47,268 bases of DNA from an uncultured Oscillospiraceae bacterium (GCA_902478605.1 CABSLQ010000019.1:1-47268); one strand, 5' to 3'; positions 7,030-15,966 are shown, counted from the first letter of the stretch. A program made the numbers and translations. Notes: generated from the letters alone by a model not told the origin.

Positions 7030-8403
7030 ATGCGGGAGGACTTTTTGCTGCCGTCGGTCACCGCCCGGCGGCTGTATCAGGCAATAGGGAATTGTCCGAT
7101 TTACGATTACCATTGCCATCTGTCGCCGCGGGAAATTTGGGAGGATACGCCTTTCGACAACATTGGGGAGCTGTGGCTGGCCGGCGATCATTATAAGTGG
7201 CGGCTGATGCGAGCGGCGGGCGTGCCGGAGGAGCGCATCACCGGTACGGCCGGCTGGCACGATAAGTTCACGGCCTATGCCGGGGCGGTGGAACTGGCGG
7301 CGGGCAACCCGCTGTACCATTGGTCGCATATGGAGCTCAGCCGGTATTTCGGCATTGATACCCCTCTCGGGTCGGATACGGCCGAGGAAATCTGGACGGC
7401 AGCCAACCGGGTTATTCACGAGCGCGGCCTGTCGCCGCGCAAGCTGATTTTGCAGTCGCGGGCGGCCTACATCGGGACGACCGATGACATCGCGGATGAC
7501 CTGACGTACCATAAAAAGCTGGCAGCGGATCCCGCCTTCCCGGTCAGGGTGGCGCCCACCTTTCGGCTGGATGCCGTGCTGCTCCTGAACCGGGAGGGCT
7601 ATGCGGCCTACATCGATCGGCTGGAGGCGGCCGCGGGAATGCCCATTGACCGGCTGGACGCACTGCAGACGGCGCTGGTGCGGCGACTGGCGTATTTCTG
7701 CCGGAACGGCTGCCGATTCGCCGATGTCGGCATTCCCTTTTTCCCCGATGGCACCCGCGACGCGGCCGCGGCCGATCGCGCCTTCTGCGCGGCACGCCGG
7801 GGTGAATCCGTCGCCCACGCCGATTTTATGGCCTTCCTCTGGGAGATGTACGCTTTTCTCGGCGGCGAGCTGAAAAACCGCGGGGTGATTCTGCAACTGC
7901 ATCTGGCGGTGCAGCGCAACGTGAACACCCGCCTGTTTTTGGAAAAAGGGCCCGACTGCGGCGGCGACTGCATCGGCGATCCCATTCCGGGCAGCCGGGT
8001 GGCCGCCCTGCTGGATGCCTGGCACCGGCGCGGCGCCCTGCCCCGCGTGATCCTGTATACCCTGCAGGAGAATATGACGGCCCAGCTGGCCGCCGTGGCC
8101 GGCAGCTTTCCGGAGGTGCGGCTGGGGGCCGCGTGGTGGTTTGCGGATCACAAGAGAGGAATTGAGCAGACCATCCGCACCATCGCGGAAATCCAGCATC
8201 TGGGCGGCTTTCTCGGCATGCTGACCGACAGCCGGAGCTTTTTGTCCTATGCCCGGCATGACTATTTCCGCCGCATTCTGTGCGGGATTCTGGCCGAATG
8301 GCAGGACAGCGGCGAGTTCTTCGGCGATGCGGAGCGGCTGGCGCGGGCCATCTGCTTTGAAAACGTGCGCCGCTGGATCGAGGGGGAACCGACATGCGCA
8401 TGA
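7030..8403 (+). CDS. uxaC: Glucuronate (uronate) isomerase
   Basis: UxaC converts D-glucuronate to D-fructuronate (and galacturonate to tagaturonate) in the cytoplasm, the entry step of the pathway. The 457-residue protein has the amidohydrolase-type fold; H28 and H30 in DYHCHLS are the expected metal ligands. Family signatures follow through the protein (GDHYKWRLMRAAG, then ILQLHLAVQRNVN, then WWFADHKRGIE and GMLTDSRSFLSYARHDYFRR). Length matches the family. GGAAAGGAAGAG precedes the ATG. Its 3' end overlaps uxuA by 10 bases, so translation is probably coupled. Confidence 0.96.
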   Translation: MREDFLLPSVTARRLYQAIGNCPIYDYHCHLSPREIWEDTPFDNIGELWLAGDHYKWRLMRAAGVPEERITGTAGWHDKFTAYAGAVELAAGNPLYHWSHMELSRYFGIDTPLGSDTAEEIWTAANRVIHERGLSPRKLILQSRAAYIGTTDDIADDLTYHKKLAADPAFPVRVAPTFRLDAVLLLNREGYAAYIDRLEAAAGMPIDRLDALQTALVRRLAYFCRNGCRFADVGIPFFPDGTRDAAAADRAFCAARRGESVAHADFMAFLWEMYAFLGGELKNRGVILQLHLAVQRNVNTRLFLEKGPDCGGDCIGDPIPGSRVAALLDAWHRRGALPRVILYTLQENMTAQLAAVAGSFPEVRLGAAWWFADHKRGIEQTIRTIAEIQHLGGFLGMLTDSRSFLSYARHDYFRRILCGILAEWQDSGEFFGDAERLARAICFENVRRWIEGEPTCA

Positions 8404-9449
8404 CCTTTCGCTGGTACGGGCCGGACGATCCGGTCACGCTGGATAAGATCCGGCAGATTCCGTGCATGACCGGGATCGTTTCGGCGGTATACGACGTGGC
8501 GCCCGGCGAGGTGTGGAGCGAGGAAAGCATTGCCGCCGTCAAACGGCAGGCCGCCGCCAACGGGCTGGCGTTTGAGGTGGTGGAAAGCGTCCCGGTCCCG
8601 GAGGAGATTAAACTCGGCGGACCGGACGCGGGCCGGCTGATACAAAACTATTGCGAAACGGTGCGGCGGCTGGGCCGGGCGGGCGTTAAGTGCGTCTGTT
8701 ATAACTTCATGCCGGTGTTCGACTGGCTGCGCAGTGAGCTGGAGCACCGCCAGCCGGACGGCGCCAACGCGCTGGCCTACGACGAGGCGGCGGTGCAGGC
8801 GATGAATCCGCTGGAAAGCGAGCTGTCGCTGCCCGGCTGGGACGAAAGCTATACACGAGAAGAGCTGGCCGGCCTTATCGGCCGGTATCAGACGATAACG
8901 GAGGAAGACCTCTGGCACAATCTGAACACCTTTCTCCAGGCGGTGATTCCGGCCGCGGAGGAGAGCGGTATCCGCATGGCCATTCACCCGGACGATCCGC
9001 CCTGGGGCCTGTTCGGCCTGCCGCGCATCATCACAAACGAAGCCAATCTGGAGCGCTTGCTGCGGCTGGTGGACAGCCCGGCGAACGGCCTGACCTTCTG
9101 CACCGGTTCGCTGGGCGCGTCGGCCGCCAACGATCTGCCCCAAATGGCCCGGAAGTTCGCCGGGCGGATCGCCTTTGCCCATCTGCGCAATATCCGGCGC
9201 ACCGGGGAACGGCGATTTGAAGAGGTGGGCCATCCGACCGCCTGCGGCTCGCTGGACATGTATGGCATTGTCAAGGGTCTGGTGGAGGGCGGCTTTGACG
9301 GCTATGTGCGGCCGGATCACGGCCGCATGATCTGGGGGGAGCGCGGCCGGTACGGCTACGGCTTATACGATCGCGCCCTGGGGGCCGCCTATCTGAACGG
9401 GCTGTTTGAAGCGGTGGAAAAGGAGCGGAAGGGAGAGTGCACGGTATGA
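8394..9449 (+). CDS. uxuA: Mannonate dehydratase
   Basis: UxuA dehydrates D-mannonate to 2-keto-3-deoxygluconate, the third step of glucuronate breakdown. The 351-residue protein starts MRMTFRWYGPDDPVTLDKIRQIPCMTGIV, diagnostic of UxuA, and continues with VCYNFMPVFDW, MAIHPDDPPWGLFGLPRI and LTFCTGSLGA, where the H, C and acidic metal ligands lie. Length is normal. It overlaps uxaC upstream and shares an ATGA with the oxidoreductase gene downstream, so all three are translated from one message. Confidence 0.96.
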   Translation: MRMTFRWYGPDDPVTLDKIRQIPCMTGIVSAVYDVAPGEVWSEESIAAVKRQAAANGLAFEVVESVPVPEEIKLGGPDAGRLIQNYCETVRRLGRAGVKCVCYNFMPVFDWLRSELEHRQPDGANALAYDEAAVQAMNPLESELSLPGWDESYTREELAGLIGRYQTITEEDLWHNLNTFLQAVIPAAEESGIRMAIHPDDPPWGLFGLPRIITNEANLERLLRLVDSPANGLTFCTGSLGASAANDLPQMARKFAGRIAFAHLRNIRRTGERRFEEVGHPTACGSLDMYGIVKGLVEGGFDGYVRPDHGRMIWGERGRYGYGLYDRALGAAYLNGLFEAVEKERKGECTV

Positions 9450-10255
9450 ATAGGACCGTGGTGATTACGGGAGCGGGCGGCGTGCTCTGCTCGGCTTTTG
9501 CCAAAGAGATGGCCCGCACCGGCGCGCCGGTCGCTCTGCTGGACCGCAACCTGGAAGCGGCGCAGCGGGTGGAGGAAGAAATCGCACAGGCCGGCGGGCA
9601 GGCCAAAGCCTATGCGGCAGATGTGCTGGATAAACAGAGCCTCGAGGCCGCACACGAGGCGGTGGTGCGGGATTTGGGCAAATGCCGGGTGCTCATCAAC
9701 GGCGCGGGCGGCAATCATCCCAAGGCCACCACGGCCCAGGAGATCTTTGCGGATAATACGGCCTTCCCCACCTTTTTCGACCTGGAGACGGAGGGCTTTG
9801 ACCTTGTGTTCCGCCTGAATCTGATGGGGACCCTGCTTCCCACCCAGGTATTCGCCGCCGATATGCTGGGAGAGGGCGGCTGTATCCTCAACATATCCTC
9901 CATGAACGCTTACCGGCCGCTGACCAAGATACCGGCGTACAGCGCCGCCAAGGCGGCCGTCTCCAACTTTACCCAGTGGCTGGCGGTGCATTTTGCCGGG
10001 CAGGGCATTCGGGTCAACGCCATAGCTCCCGGCTTTTTTGTGACCAACCAGAACCGGAGCCTGCTGTTTGACGAGGCGGGGAACCCCACGGCGCGGACCG
10101 AGAAGATCCTGCGCGCCACGCCGATGAAGCGCTTCGGCCAGCCGGAGGAGCTGCTCGGCACGCTGCGGTGGCTGACCGACGAGGAGGCTTCCGGGTTTGT
10201 CACCGGTGTGGTGGTGCCGGTGGACGGCGGCTTTTCCGCCTATTCCGGCGTTTAA
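9446..10255 (+). CDS. uxuB: SDR-type D-mannonate oxidoreductase (fructuronate reductase)
   Basis: This 269-residue short-chain dehydrogenase carries the nucleotide motif TGAGGVLC near residues 8-15 and the catalytic S151, Y165 and K169 (YSAAKAAV). It ends with the usual VDGGFSAYSGV. In Bacillota the fructuronate-to-mannonate step is often done by this SDR type and not by the long-chain UxuB of E. coli; the position between uxuA and eda supports that assignment. ATG 9446 is chosen because it forms ATGA with the uxuA stop and AAGGGAGAG lies at good spacing. A related SDR of other sugar acids is the alternative. Confidence 0.85.
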   Translation: MNRTVVITGAGGVLCSAFAKEMARTGAPVALLDRNLEAAQRVEEEIAQAGGQAKAYAADVLDKQSLEAAHEAVVRDLGKCRVLINGAGGNHPKATTAQEIFADNTAFPTFFDLETEGFDLVFRLNLMGTLLPTQVFAADMLGEGGCILNISSMNAYRPLTKIPAYSAAKAAVSNFTQWLAVHFAGQGIRVNAIAPGFFVTNQNRSLLFDEAGNPTARTEKILRATPMKRFGQPEELLGTLRWLTDEEASGFVTGVVVPVDGGFSAYSGV

Positions 10256-10272
10256 CGGAGGTGTATGAGCGG

Positions 10273-10902
10273 ATGGAAAAGGAAGAGGTCCTGCGGCGGA
10301 TAAAGGAAAGCGGCCTGATCGCCGTGGTGCGGGCGGACACGCCGGCCATGGCGCGGCGGATCGCCGAGGACTGCATCGAGGGCGGGGTGCAGGCGATGGA
10401 ATTGACCTTTACCGTGCCCTTTGCCCATCGGGCACTGGAGGAGATTGCCCGGGCGTACGGTGACCGCATTCTGCTCGGTGCGGGCACGGTGCTGGATCCC
10501 GAAACCGCCCGCATCGCGTTGCTGTCGGGGGCGCAGTTTATCGTTTCCCCGCATTTCGATCCCGCTGTCGTGCGGTTGTGCAACCGGTACCGGGTGCCCG
10601 CCATGGCGGGTATTCTGACTATCCGGGAGGCTGTGGAAGCGCTCGAAAGCGGTGTGGAGATTCTCAAGCTGTTCCCCGGCGGGCTGCTTGGTCCGGCGTT
10701 TGTGAAGGACATTCACGGCCCTCTGCCCCAAGCGCCCATCATGCCGACCGGCGGCGTGAACGCCGGCAATGCGGGCGACTGGATCCGCGCCGGTGCCGTG
10801 GCTGTCGGCGCCGGCAGCGCGCTGACAAAGGGCGATGTGAAGGCCAATGCCCGCGCCTTTCTGGAGGCGATTCGTCAGGCGAGAGAGGAGATGGCGGTAT
10901 GA
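10273..10902 (+). CDS. eda: KDPG aldolase (2-keto-3-deoxy-6-phosphogluconate aldolase)
   Basis: The 209-residue aldolase cleaves KDPG to pyruvate and glyceraldehyde-3-phosphate, the last step of the route. It is a compact class I TIM barrel with E43 in the AMELTF segment, the Schiff-base lysine K132 in ILKLFPGG, and the phosphate-binding end PTGGVNAGN. GGAGGTG lies nine bases before ATG 10273. Its stop overlaps the kdgK start (ATGA). Members of this family may also cleave 4-hydroxy-2-oxoglutarate. Confidence 0.95.
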   Translation: MEKEEVLRRIKESGLIAVVRADTPAMARRIAEDCIEGGVQAMELTFTVPFAHRALEEIARAYGDRILLGAGTVLDPETARIALLSGAQFIVSPHFDPAVVRLCNRYRVPAMAGILTIREAVEALESGVEILKLFPGGLLGPAFVKDIHGPLPQAPIMPTGGVNAGNAGDWIRAGAVAVGAGSALTKGDVKANARAFLEAIRQAREEMAV

Positions 10903-11915
10903 TCGTCACCTTTGGGGAGATCCTAATGCGCCTGACGCCGCCGGGCTATCTTCGCCTTGGACAGACGCGGCAGCTGGAAATGACCTTCGGCGGTGCGGAA
11001 GCCAACGCGGCGGTGTCGCTGGCCAACTACGGCAAGGCGGCGCGCCTGGTGACCGCCCTGCCGGACAACGACATCGGCGCGGCCTGCCTGGGCGAGCTGC
11101 GCCGCTGGGGGGTGGACACCTCCGCTGTCTTGACCCGTCCCGGGCGCATGGGACTGTATTTCTGCGAAAGGGGCGCGTCCCAGCGGCCGTCCAAAGTGCT
11201 TTATGACCGGGCGGAGACGGTCATCGCCCATATGGACGAGGGCGATTTTGACTGGTCCTGCCTGCTGGACGGGGCGGAGTGGTTCCATTTCACCGGTATC
11301 ACGCCCGCTTTGAGCGACGGCCTGGCGCGGGCGGCGCTGGCGGCCTGCCGGGAGGCGAAGCGAAGGGGCATTCCCGTTTCCTGCGATCTCAATTACCGCC
11401 GAAAGCTGTGGGGCCGGGAAAAGGCCGGGCGGGTGCTGGCCGGCCTGCTGCCCTATGCGGACGTGCTCATCGCCAATGGGGAGGAAGCGGCGGAGCTGTT
11501 CGGTATCCGGCCGGCGGGCGCCGCCATAGCGGACGGCCAGGCCAGCCTGGACGGCTGCCGTTCGGTGGCGGAACAGCTGACGGCGCGGTTTGATCTGCAA
11601 AAGGTGGCCGTCACCCGGCGGGAGTCGGTATCCGCCTCCTGCAACCGCTGGGCGGCGGTGCTGTACGACGGCGGCAGGCTGTACGCCTCGCGGCAGTATA
11701 CCATACAGATCGTGGAACGGGTGGGCGGCGGCGACGGCTTTGCCGGCGGGCTTATTTACGCGCTGACCGAAGGCTTTGACAACCAAGCGGCGCTGGAATT
11801 CGCCGCGGCGGCCGCCTGCCTCAAGCACACCATTGAAGGGGATTTCAACGCGGTATCGGCGGCGGAGGTGCTGGCGCTTATGGAAGGCGACGGCACCGGC
11901 CGGGTGCAGCGGTAG
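10899..11915 (+). CDS. kdgK: 2-keto-3-deoxygluconate kinase (PfkB family)
   Basis: KdgK phosphorylates KDG to KDPG, between the UxuA and Eda reactions. The 338-residue PfkB-type kinase starts MIVTFGEILMRLTPPG, has the N-terminal FGGAEANAAVSLAN substrate motif and the C-terminal ATP/anion-hole motif GGGDGF with the catalytic base D279. NYRRKLW in the middle is typical of KdgK. The start overlaps the aldolase stop, so translation is coupled. With this gene all five enzymes from glucuronate to triose and pyruvate are present in one operon. Confidence 0.95.
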   Translation: MIVTFGEILMRLTPPGYLRLGQTRQLEMTFGGAEANAAVSLANYGKAARLVTALPDNDIGAACLGELRRWGVDTSAVLTRPGRMGLYFCERGASQRPSKVLYDRAETVIAHMDEGDFDWSCLLDGAEWFHFTGITPALSDGLARAALAACREAKRRGIPVSCDLNYRRKLWGREKAGRVLAGLLPYADVLIANGEEAAELFGIRPAGAAIADGQASLDGCRSVAEQLTARFDLQKVAVTRRESVSASCNRWAAVLYDGGRLYASRQYTIQIVERVGGGDGFAGGLIYALTEGFDNQAALEFAAAAACLKHTIEGDFNAVSAAEVLALMEGDGTGRVQR

Positions 11916-11930
11916 AAAAGAGGGGATAGC

Positions 11931-12758
11931 ATGCGTTTTCAATTGGCCGCCTTTGCGGACGAAGCGGACAGCCGGCTGGACGGACAGATTGCCGCCATGC
12001 AGGGCAACGGCATCGCGTATCTGGAGATCCGCGGCGTGGACGGGCAGAACATCGCGGATATTTCTCTTGAAAAAGCGGCGGCGATCCGCAAAAGATTGGA
12101 GGAAGCGGGCCTTGCCGTGTGGTCCTTGGGCTCGCCGTATGGAAAAATCGGCATACGGGACGCCTTTGCCCCCCATCTGGAATCCTTCCGCCGCGGGCTG
12201 GAGCTGGCGGCGGTGCTGGGCTGCTCCCATATCCGGCTGTTCAGCTTTTATATACCGGAAGGGGAACCGGCCGCGTCATACCGCGATGCGGTCATGGAAC
12301 GGCTGGAGCAGTTTCGGACGGCCGCGCAGGGAAGCGGCGTGATCCTTTGCCATGAAAACGAAAAGGGGATTTACGGCGATACGGCGGCCCGGTGCGCCGA
12401 CATTCACCGGACCTTTCCGGATATCCGGGCCGTGTTCGATCCGGCCAACTTTATCCAGTGCGGGCAGGAGATTCCCGCCGCGTGGGAAGAGTTGGCCCCT
12501 TATGTGGAATATATGCACATCAAAGACGCCCTGGCGGACGGCACCGTGGTGCCGGCGGGTAAGGGCATCGGCCGGCTGCCCTGGCTGCTGCAGCGGTACA
12601 CGGGGCAGGTGCTGACGCTGGAGCCGCATCTCGCCGTGTTCAGCGGCCTGGATAAGCTGGAACAGGCCGAACACCAGACGGCGATGACCGCCTGCCGTTA
12701 CGCCTCCAGCGAAGAGGCGTTCCGGGCGGCGGCGGATGCGCTGAAGGCGCTGCTATAG
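11931..12758 (+). CDS. Sugar phosphate isomerase/epimerase family protein (A)
   Basis: This 275-residue TIM-barrel protein belongs to the xylose isomerase-like/AP endonuclease 2 superfamily. Putative metal ligands are visible as CHENEKG, VFDPANF, MHIKDA and LEPHL. It starts MRFQLAAFADEADSRLDGQI, a pattern shared with hydroxypyruvate-isomerase- and tagatose-epimerase-like proteins. GAAAAGAGGGG precedes the ATG. Fifteen bases separate it from kdgK, so it is an operon member. The substrate is unknown; a keto-sugar or sugar acid feeding the uronate route is a reasonable guess. Confidence 0.88.
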   Translation: MRFQLAAFADEADSRLDGQIAAMQGNGIAYLEIRGVDGQNIADISLEKAAAIRKRLEEAGLAVWSLGSPYGKIGIRDAFAPHLESFRRGLELAAVLGCSHIRLFSFYIPEGEPAASYRDAVMERLEQFRTAAQGSGVILCHENEKGIYGDTAARCADIHRTFPDIRAVFDPANFIQCGQEIPAAWEELAPYVEYMHIKDALADGTVVPAGKGIGRLPWLLQRYTGQVLTLEPHLAVFSGLDKLEQAEHQTAMTACRYASSEEAFRAAADALKALL

Positions 12759-12776
12759 AAAGGGAGAGTGTGTCAC

Positions 12777-13538
12777 ATGGAAATCGGCGCGCAACTGTAT
12801 ACCCTGCGGGACTTTTGCCAGAACACCGAGGCGTTTGCCGAGACGCTCAAACGGGTGGCGGATATCGGTTACCGCACGGTGCAGGTGTCGGGTACCTGTG
12901 CCTATGAGGCGGCATGGCTGAAGGAGCAGCTGGAGGCGAACGGCCTGCGCTGTGTGCTGACCCACTATGATGCGGAACGGGTTGCCGGCGACACCCAGGC
13001 CGTGATAGCGGAGCACCGCCTCTTCGGCTGTTCCTATATCGGCATCGGCGGTATGCCGGGCGGGCTGGAGCAGCCGGAGGATTACGATCGCTTTGTGCAG
13101 CGGTACCGCCCGGCCGGGGCGGCGATTGCGGCCGCCGGCGGCCGATTCATGTATCACAATCATCATATGGAGTTCATGCGGGCGGCCGACGGCAAGCGGT
13201 ATATCGACAAGCTGGCCGAGGCCTTTGCGCCGGCGGAACTCGGCTTCACGCTGGACGTGTATTGGATACAGTACGCGGGCGGGGATCCCGCCCAGTGGAT
13301 CGACAAGTTCAGCGGCCGGGTCCCCTGCCTCCATCTCAAAGACATGGCCTGTGTGGACCGTGCGCAGAAAATGGCGCCGGTCGGCGAAGGAAACATCAAC
13401 TTCGATGGGATACTGCAGGCGGCGGAGCGGGCCGGGACCGAATATCTGCTGGTCGAGCAGGATGACTGCAACGGGGAAGACCCGTTCGACTGCATGGCGC
13501 GCAGCTATCGGTATCTGGCGGCACAGGGTCTGCGGTAA
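12777..13538 (+). CDS. Sugar phosphate isomerase/epimerase family protein (B)
   Basis: A second, clearly divergent member of the same superfamily, 253 residues. Ligand positions are YHNHHMEF, FTLDVYWIQYAGG, CLHLKDM and LLVEQDDC; the last two resemble inosose dehydratase/IolE-like and 3-keto-sugar-processing proteins. ATG 12777 is chosen because AAAGGGAGAG lies nine bases upstream. It is 18 bases after epimerase A and 11 before the first Gfo/Idh/MocA gene. That gene order (epimerase followed by Gfo/Idh/MocA enzymes) recurs in inositol- and 3-ketoglucoside-type pathways; the actual substrate is not readable. Confidence 0.88.
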   Translation: MEIGAQLYTLRDFCQNTEAFAETLKRVADIGYRTVQVSGTCAYEAAWLKEQLEANGLRCVLTHYDAERVAGDTQAVIAEHRLFGCSYIGIGGMPGGLEQPEDYDRFVQRYRPAGAAIAAAGGRFMYHNHHMEFMRAADGKRYIDKLAEAFAPAELGFTLDVYWIQYAGGDPAQWIDKFSGRVPCLHLKDMACVDRAQKMAPVGEGNINFDGILQAAERAGTEYLLVEQDDCNGEDPFDCMARSYRYLAAQGLR

Positions 13539-13549
13539 GGAGGCACGGC

Positions 13550-14719
13550 ATGGAGCAGGTAAGAATCGGCATCATCGGGGTGGGCAACATGGGATCCGCC
13601 CATCTGACCAATATTAAAGAGGGAAAATGCCCGGAGCTGACCGTAACCGCCGTGGCGGATATCAACCCGGAACGGCTGCAGTGGGCGAAGGAGCAGCTGG
13701 GCGAGGGACTGGCGCTGTTCTCCGACGCGGAGCAGATGCTGGACAGCGGGCGGATCGACGCGGCGATCGTGGCGGTGCCCCACTACGATCACCCCCGCTA
13801 TGCCATCGCCTGCATGCGGCGCGGGCTGCACGTTATGGTGGAAAAGCCGGCCGGCGTGTATACGAAGCAGGTGCGGGAAATGAACGCCGCCGCCCGGGAA
13901 TCGAACGTCCAATTCGGCATGATGTTCAACCAGCGCACCGACCACGTGTACCGCAAAATGCGGGAGCTGGTGCAGGGCGGCGAACTGGGGGCGATCCGGC
14001 GCACCAACTGGATCATCACCAACTGGTACCGGTCCCAGGCCTATTACGATTCGGGCGCCTGGCGGGCGACCTGGAGCGGTGAGGGAGGCGGCGTGCTGCT
14101 CAACCAGTGCCCCCACAACCTGGATCTGTGGCAGTGGATCTGCGGCATGCCGGTTAAAGTGAGCGCCCATATGTATTTCGGAAAATGGCACGACATCGAG
14201 GTGGAGGACGACGTGACCGCCTATGTGGAATATGCCAACGGCGCGACGGGTTCCTTTGTCACCACCACCGGCGATCTGCCCGGCACCAACCGGTTGGAGA
14301 TCACCCTGGAGGGCGGCAAGCTGGTGGCGGAGGACGGCCGCCTGACCCTGTGGAAGCTGGACACCCCCATACCCGCCTTTTCCAAAGCCAACGCCACTCC
14401 CTTTGGTCAGCCAGGCTGTACTAAAATTGAGGTGGAGACGGACGGCCGATCGGAGCAGCACGTCGGGGTGCTCAACGCCTTTGCGGCGGCCATCCTGCGG
14501 AATGAGCCGCTGGTGGCCTCCGGCGAAGAGGGAATTTACGGATTGACCCTGTCAAACGCCATGCACCTGTCCGCCTGGCTCGGGAAAGAGGTAACGCTGC
14601 CCTTTGACGAAGAGCTGTATTGGCAGGAGCTGCAGAAGCGGATAAAAACCTCCCGCCGGAAACGGCCGGCAGCCGCCGTTTTTGCGGATACGGCCGGCAC
14701 GTACGGCGGGACGGGCTGA
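13550..14719 (+). CDS. Gfo/Idh/MocA-family oxidoreductase, tandem copy 1
   Basis: The 389-residue NAD(P)-dependent dehydrogenase has a Rossmann motif G10-V-G12-N-M-G15, the VEKPAG motif at about 98-102, and a C-terminal substrate domain. That domain carries TNWYRSQAYYDSGAWRATW and GGGVLLNQCPHNLDLWQW, the latter holding the conserved H/D pair. AAGGAGG precedes the ATG. The neighbour at 14746 is the same length and very similar throughout, so the two arose by duplication. Family members oxidise or reduce sugar alcohols, inositols or glycosides at a ring hydroxyl. The substrate here is unknown. Confidence 0.92.
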   Translation: MEQVRIGIIGVGNMGSAHLTNIKEGKCPELTVTAVADINPERLQWAKEQLGEGLALFSDAEQMLDSGRIDAAIVAVPHYDHPRYAIACMRRGLHVMVEKPAGVYTKQVREMNAAARESNVQFGMMFNQRTDHVYRKMRELVQGGELGAIRRTNWIITNWYRSQAYYDSGAWRATWSGEGGGVLLNQCPHNLDLWQWICGMPVKVSAHMYFGKWHDIEVEDDVTAYVEYANGATGSFVTTTGDLPGTNRLEITLEGGKLVAEDGRLTLWKLDTPIPAFSKANATPFGQPGCTKIEVETDGRSEQHVGVLNAFAAAILRNEPLVASGEEGIYGLTLSNAMHLSAWLGKEVTLPFDEELYWQELQKRIKTSRRKRPAAAVFADTAGTYGGTG

Positions 14720-14745
14720 ACACGCGCCAAACGGAGGGAGGCCGC

Positions 14746-15915
14746 ATGGAAACGGTACGGGTCGGTCTTATCGGGGTGGGCAACATCGGCAGCGCCCACC
14801 TGAACTGGATAACCACGCATCCGCAGGAGGGCCTGACGGTCACGGCCCTGTGCGACAGCGATCCGGCAAAGCAGGAGGTGCTCCGTCACAAGTATCCCGC
14901 TGTTCCCGTCTTTGCGGACAGCGGGGATCTGCTGGGCAGCGGCCTGGTCGACGCCATCGTGGTGGCGACGCCGCACTATTTTCATCCCGCCATCGCCATC
15001 GAGGGCTTCCGGCGCGGCCTCCACGTGCTGGTGGAAAAGCCGGCGGGGGTCTGCACCCGCCGCGTGCGGGAGATGAACGAGGCGGCCCGGGAAAGCGGCC
15101 GGGTATTCGGCATCATGTTCAACCAGCGGACCAACCCGCTGTTCGCCAAAGCGCGAGAAATCGTGCAGGGCGGCCTGCTCGGCGAGCCCAAGCGCCTGGT
15201 CTGGATCGTGACCAACTGGTACCGCACCCAGGCGTATTACGACGCGGGAAGCTGGCGGGCCACGTGGAACGGCGAGGGCGGCGGCGTGCTGCTCAACCAG
15301 GCGCCGCACAACCTGGATCTCTGGCAGTGGATTTTCGGCATGCCCGATCGGGTGTTCGCCTTTTGCAGTACGGGCAAATACCATTCTATTGCGGTGGAGG
15401 ACGACGTGACCATACAGGCGGAATATGCATCAGGGGCATCGGCCACCTTCATCACCTCCACCGGGGAAGCGCCGGGGACTAACCGCCTTGAAATCGCCGG
15501 TGATCGCGGCAAGCTGGTGCTGGAGGACGGCAAGCTGCGCTGGTGGAGGCTGAGCCAGCCGGAACGGGAGTTTTGCTTTTCGGCGGCGGAGGGCTTCTTC
15601 CAGCCGCCCACGGCGTATGAGGAATTTATGCAGCCGGAACCGCCCGGCCATCCGCGGATTCTGCGCAATTTTGCCGATGCTGTGCGATACGGCACACCGC
15701 TGCTGGCCCCCGGAGAGGAGGGGATCCGCTCGCTGTCCATCTCCAACGCGGCGTATCTGTCCGCCTGGACACACGATTGGGCGGCCATCCCGGTGGACGA
15801 GGAAACGTTTTCCTTTTATTTCCGGCAGCGCTGCGAACAGGAGAAACAAAAACCCCCCGCACGGCAGGAGAGACTGTCCGGCGGATACCAGGCACGCTGG
15901 AACACCCGATGGTAA
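14746..15915 (+). CDS. Gfo/Idh/MocA-family oxidoreductase, tandem copy 2
   Basis: Paralogue of the preceding gene, also 389 residues, with GVGNIGSAH, VEKPAGVCTRRVREM, TNWYRTQAYYDAGSWRATW and GGGVLLNQAPHNLDLWQW. The two diverge most in the C-terminal 100 residues (here a FFQPPTAYEEF and QPEPPGHPRI segment), which probably line the substrate pocket, so they may act on different substrates or oppose each other. ACGGAGGGAGG precedes ATG 14746; a longer upstream frame has no ribosome site. It is the last gene of the operon, followed by two terminators. Confidence 0.92.
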   Translation: METVRVGLIGVGNIGSAHLNWITTHPQEGLTVTALCDSDPAKQEVLRHKYPAVPVFADSGDLLGSGLVDAIVVATPHYFHPAIAIEGFRRGLHVLVEKPAGVCTRRVREMNEAARESGRVFGIMFNQRTNPLFAKAREIVQGGLLGEPKRLVWIVTNWYRTQAYYDAGSWRATWNGEGGGVLLNQAPHNLDLWQWIFGMPDRVFAFCSTGKYHSIAVEDDVTIQAEYASGASATFITSTGEAPGTNRLEIAGDRGKLVLEDGKLRWWRLSQPEREFCFSAAEGFFQPPTAYEEFMQPEPPGHPRILRNFADAVRYGTPLLAPGEEGIRSLSISNAAYLSAWTHDWAAIPVDEETFSFYFRQRCEQEKQKPPARQERLSGGYQARWNTRW

Positions 15916-15926
15916 AAACAAAAGAC

Positions 15927-15950
15927 CGCCCGGCCGAAGCCGGGCGTTTT
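15927..15950. terminator. Terminator ending the hexuronate operon, probably bidirectional
   Basis: CGCCCGGC, loop CGAA, GCCGGGCG, then TTTT on the plus strand. On the minus strand the same stem is followed within three bases by TTTTGTTTTT, so it may also stop purF transcription. Confidence 0.85.
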
Positions 15951-15966
15951 GACGTCGATCGGATAG

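Noticed and set aside
6952..8259. Long open frame antisense to uxaC
   Set aside because: High GC makes stops rare on the opposite strand. The product is low-complexity, Gly/Ala/Arg/His-rich, has no ribosome site and lies over a textbook UxaC.
13550..15915. Assembly duplication as explanation for the two similar dehydrogenases
   Set aside because: The copies differ at many codons and in their last third, and each has its own spacing and ribosome site.
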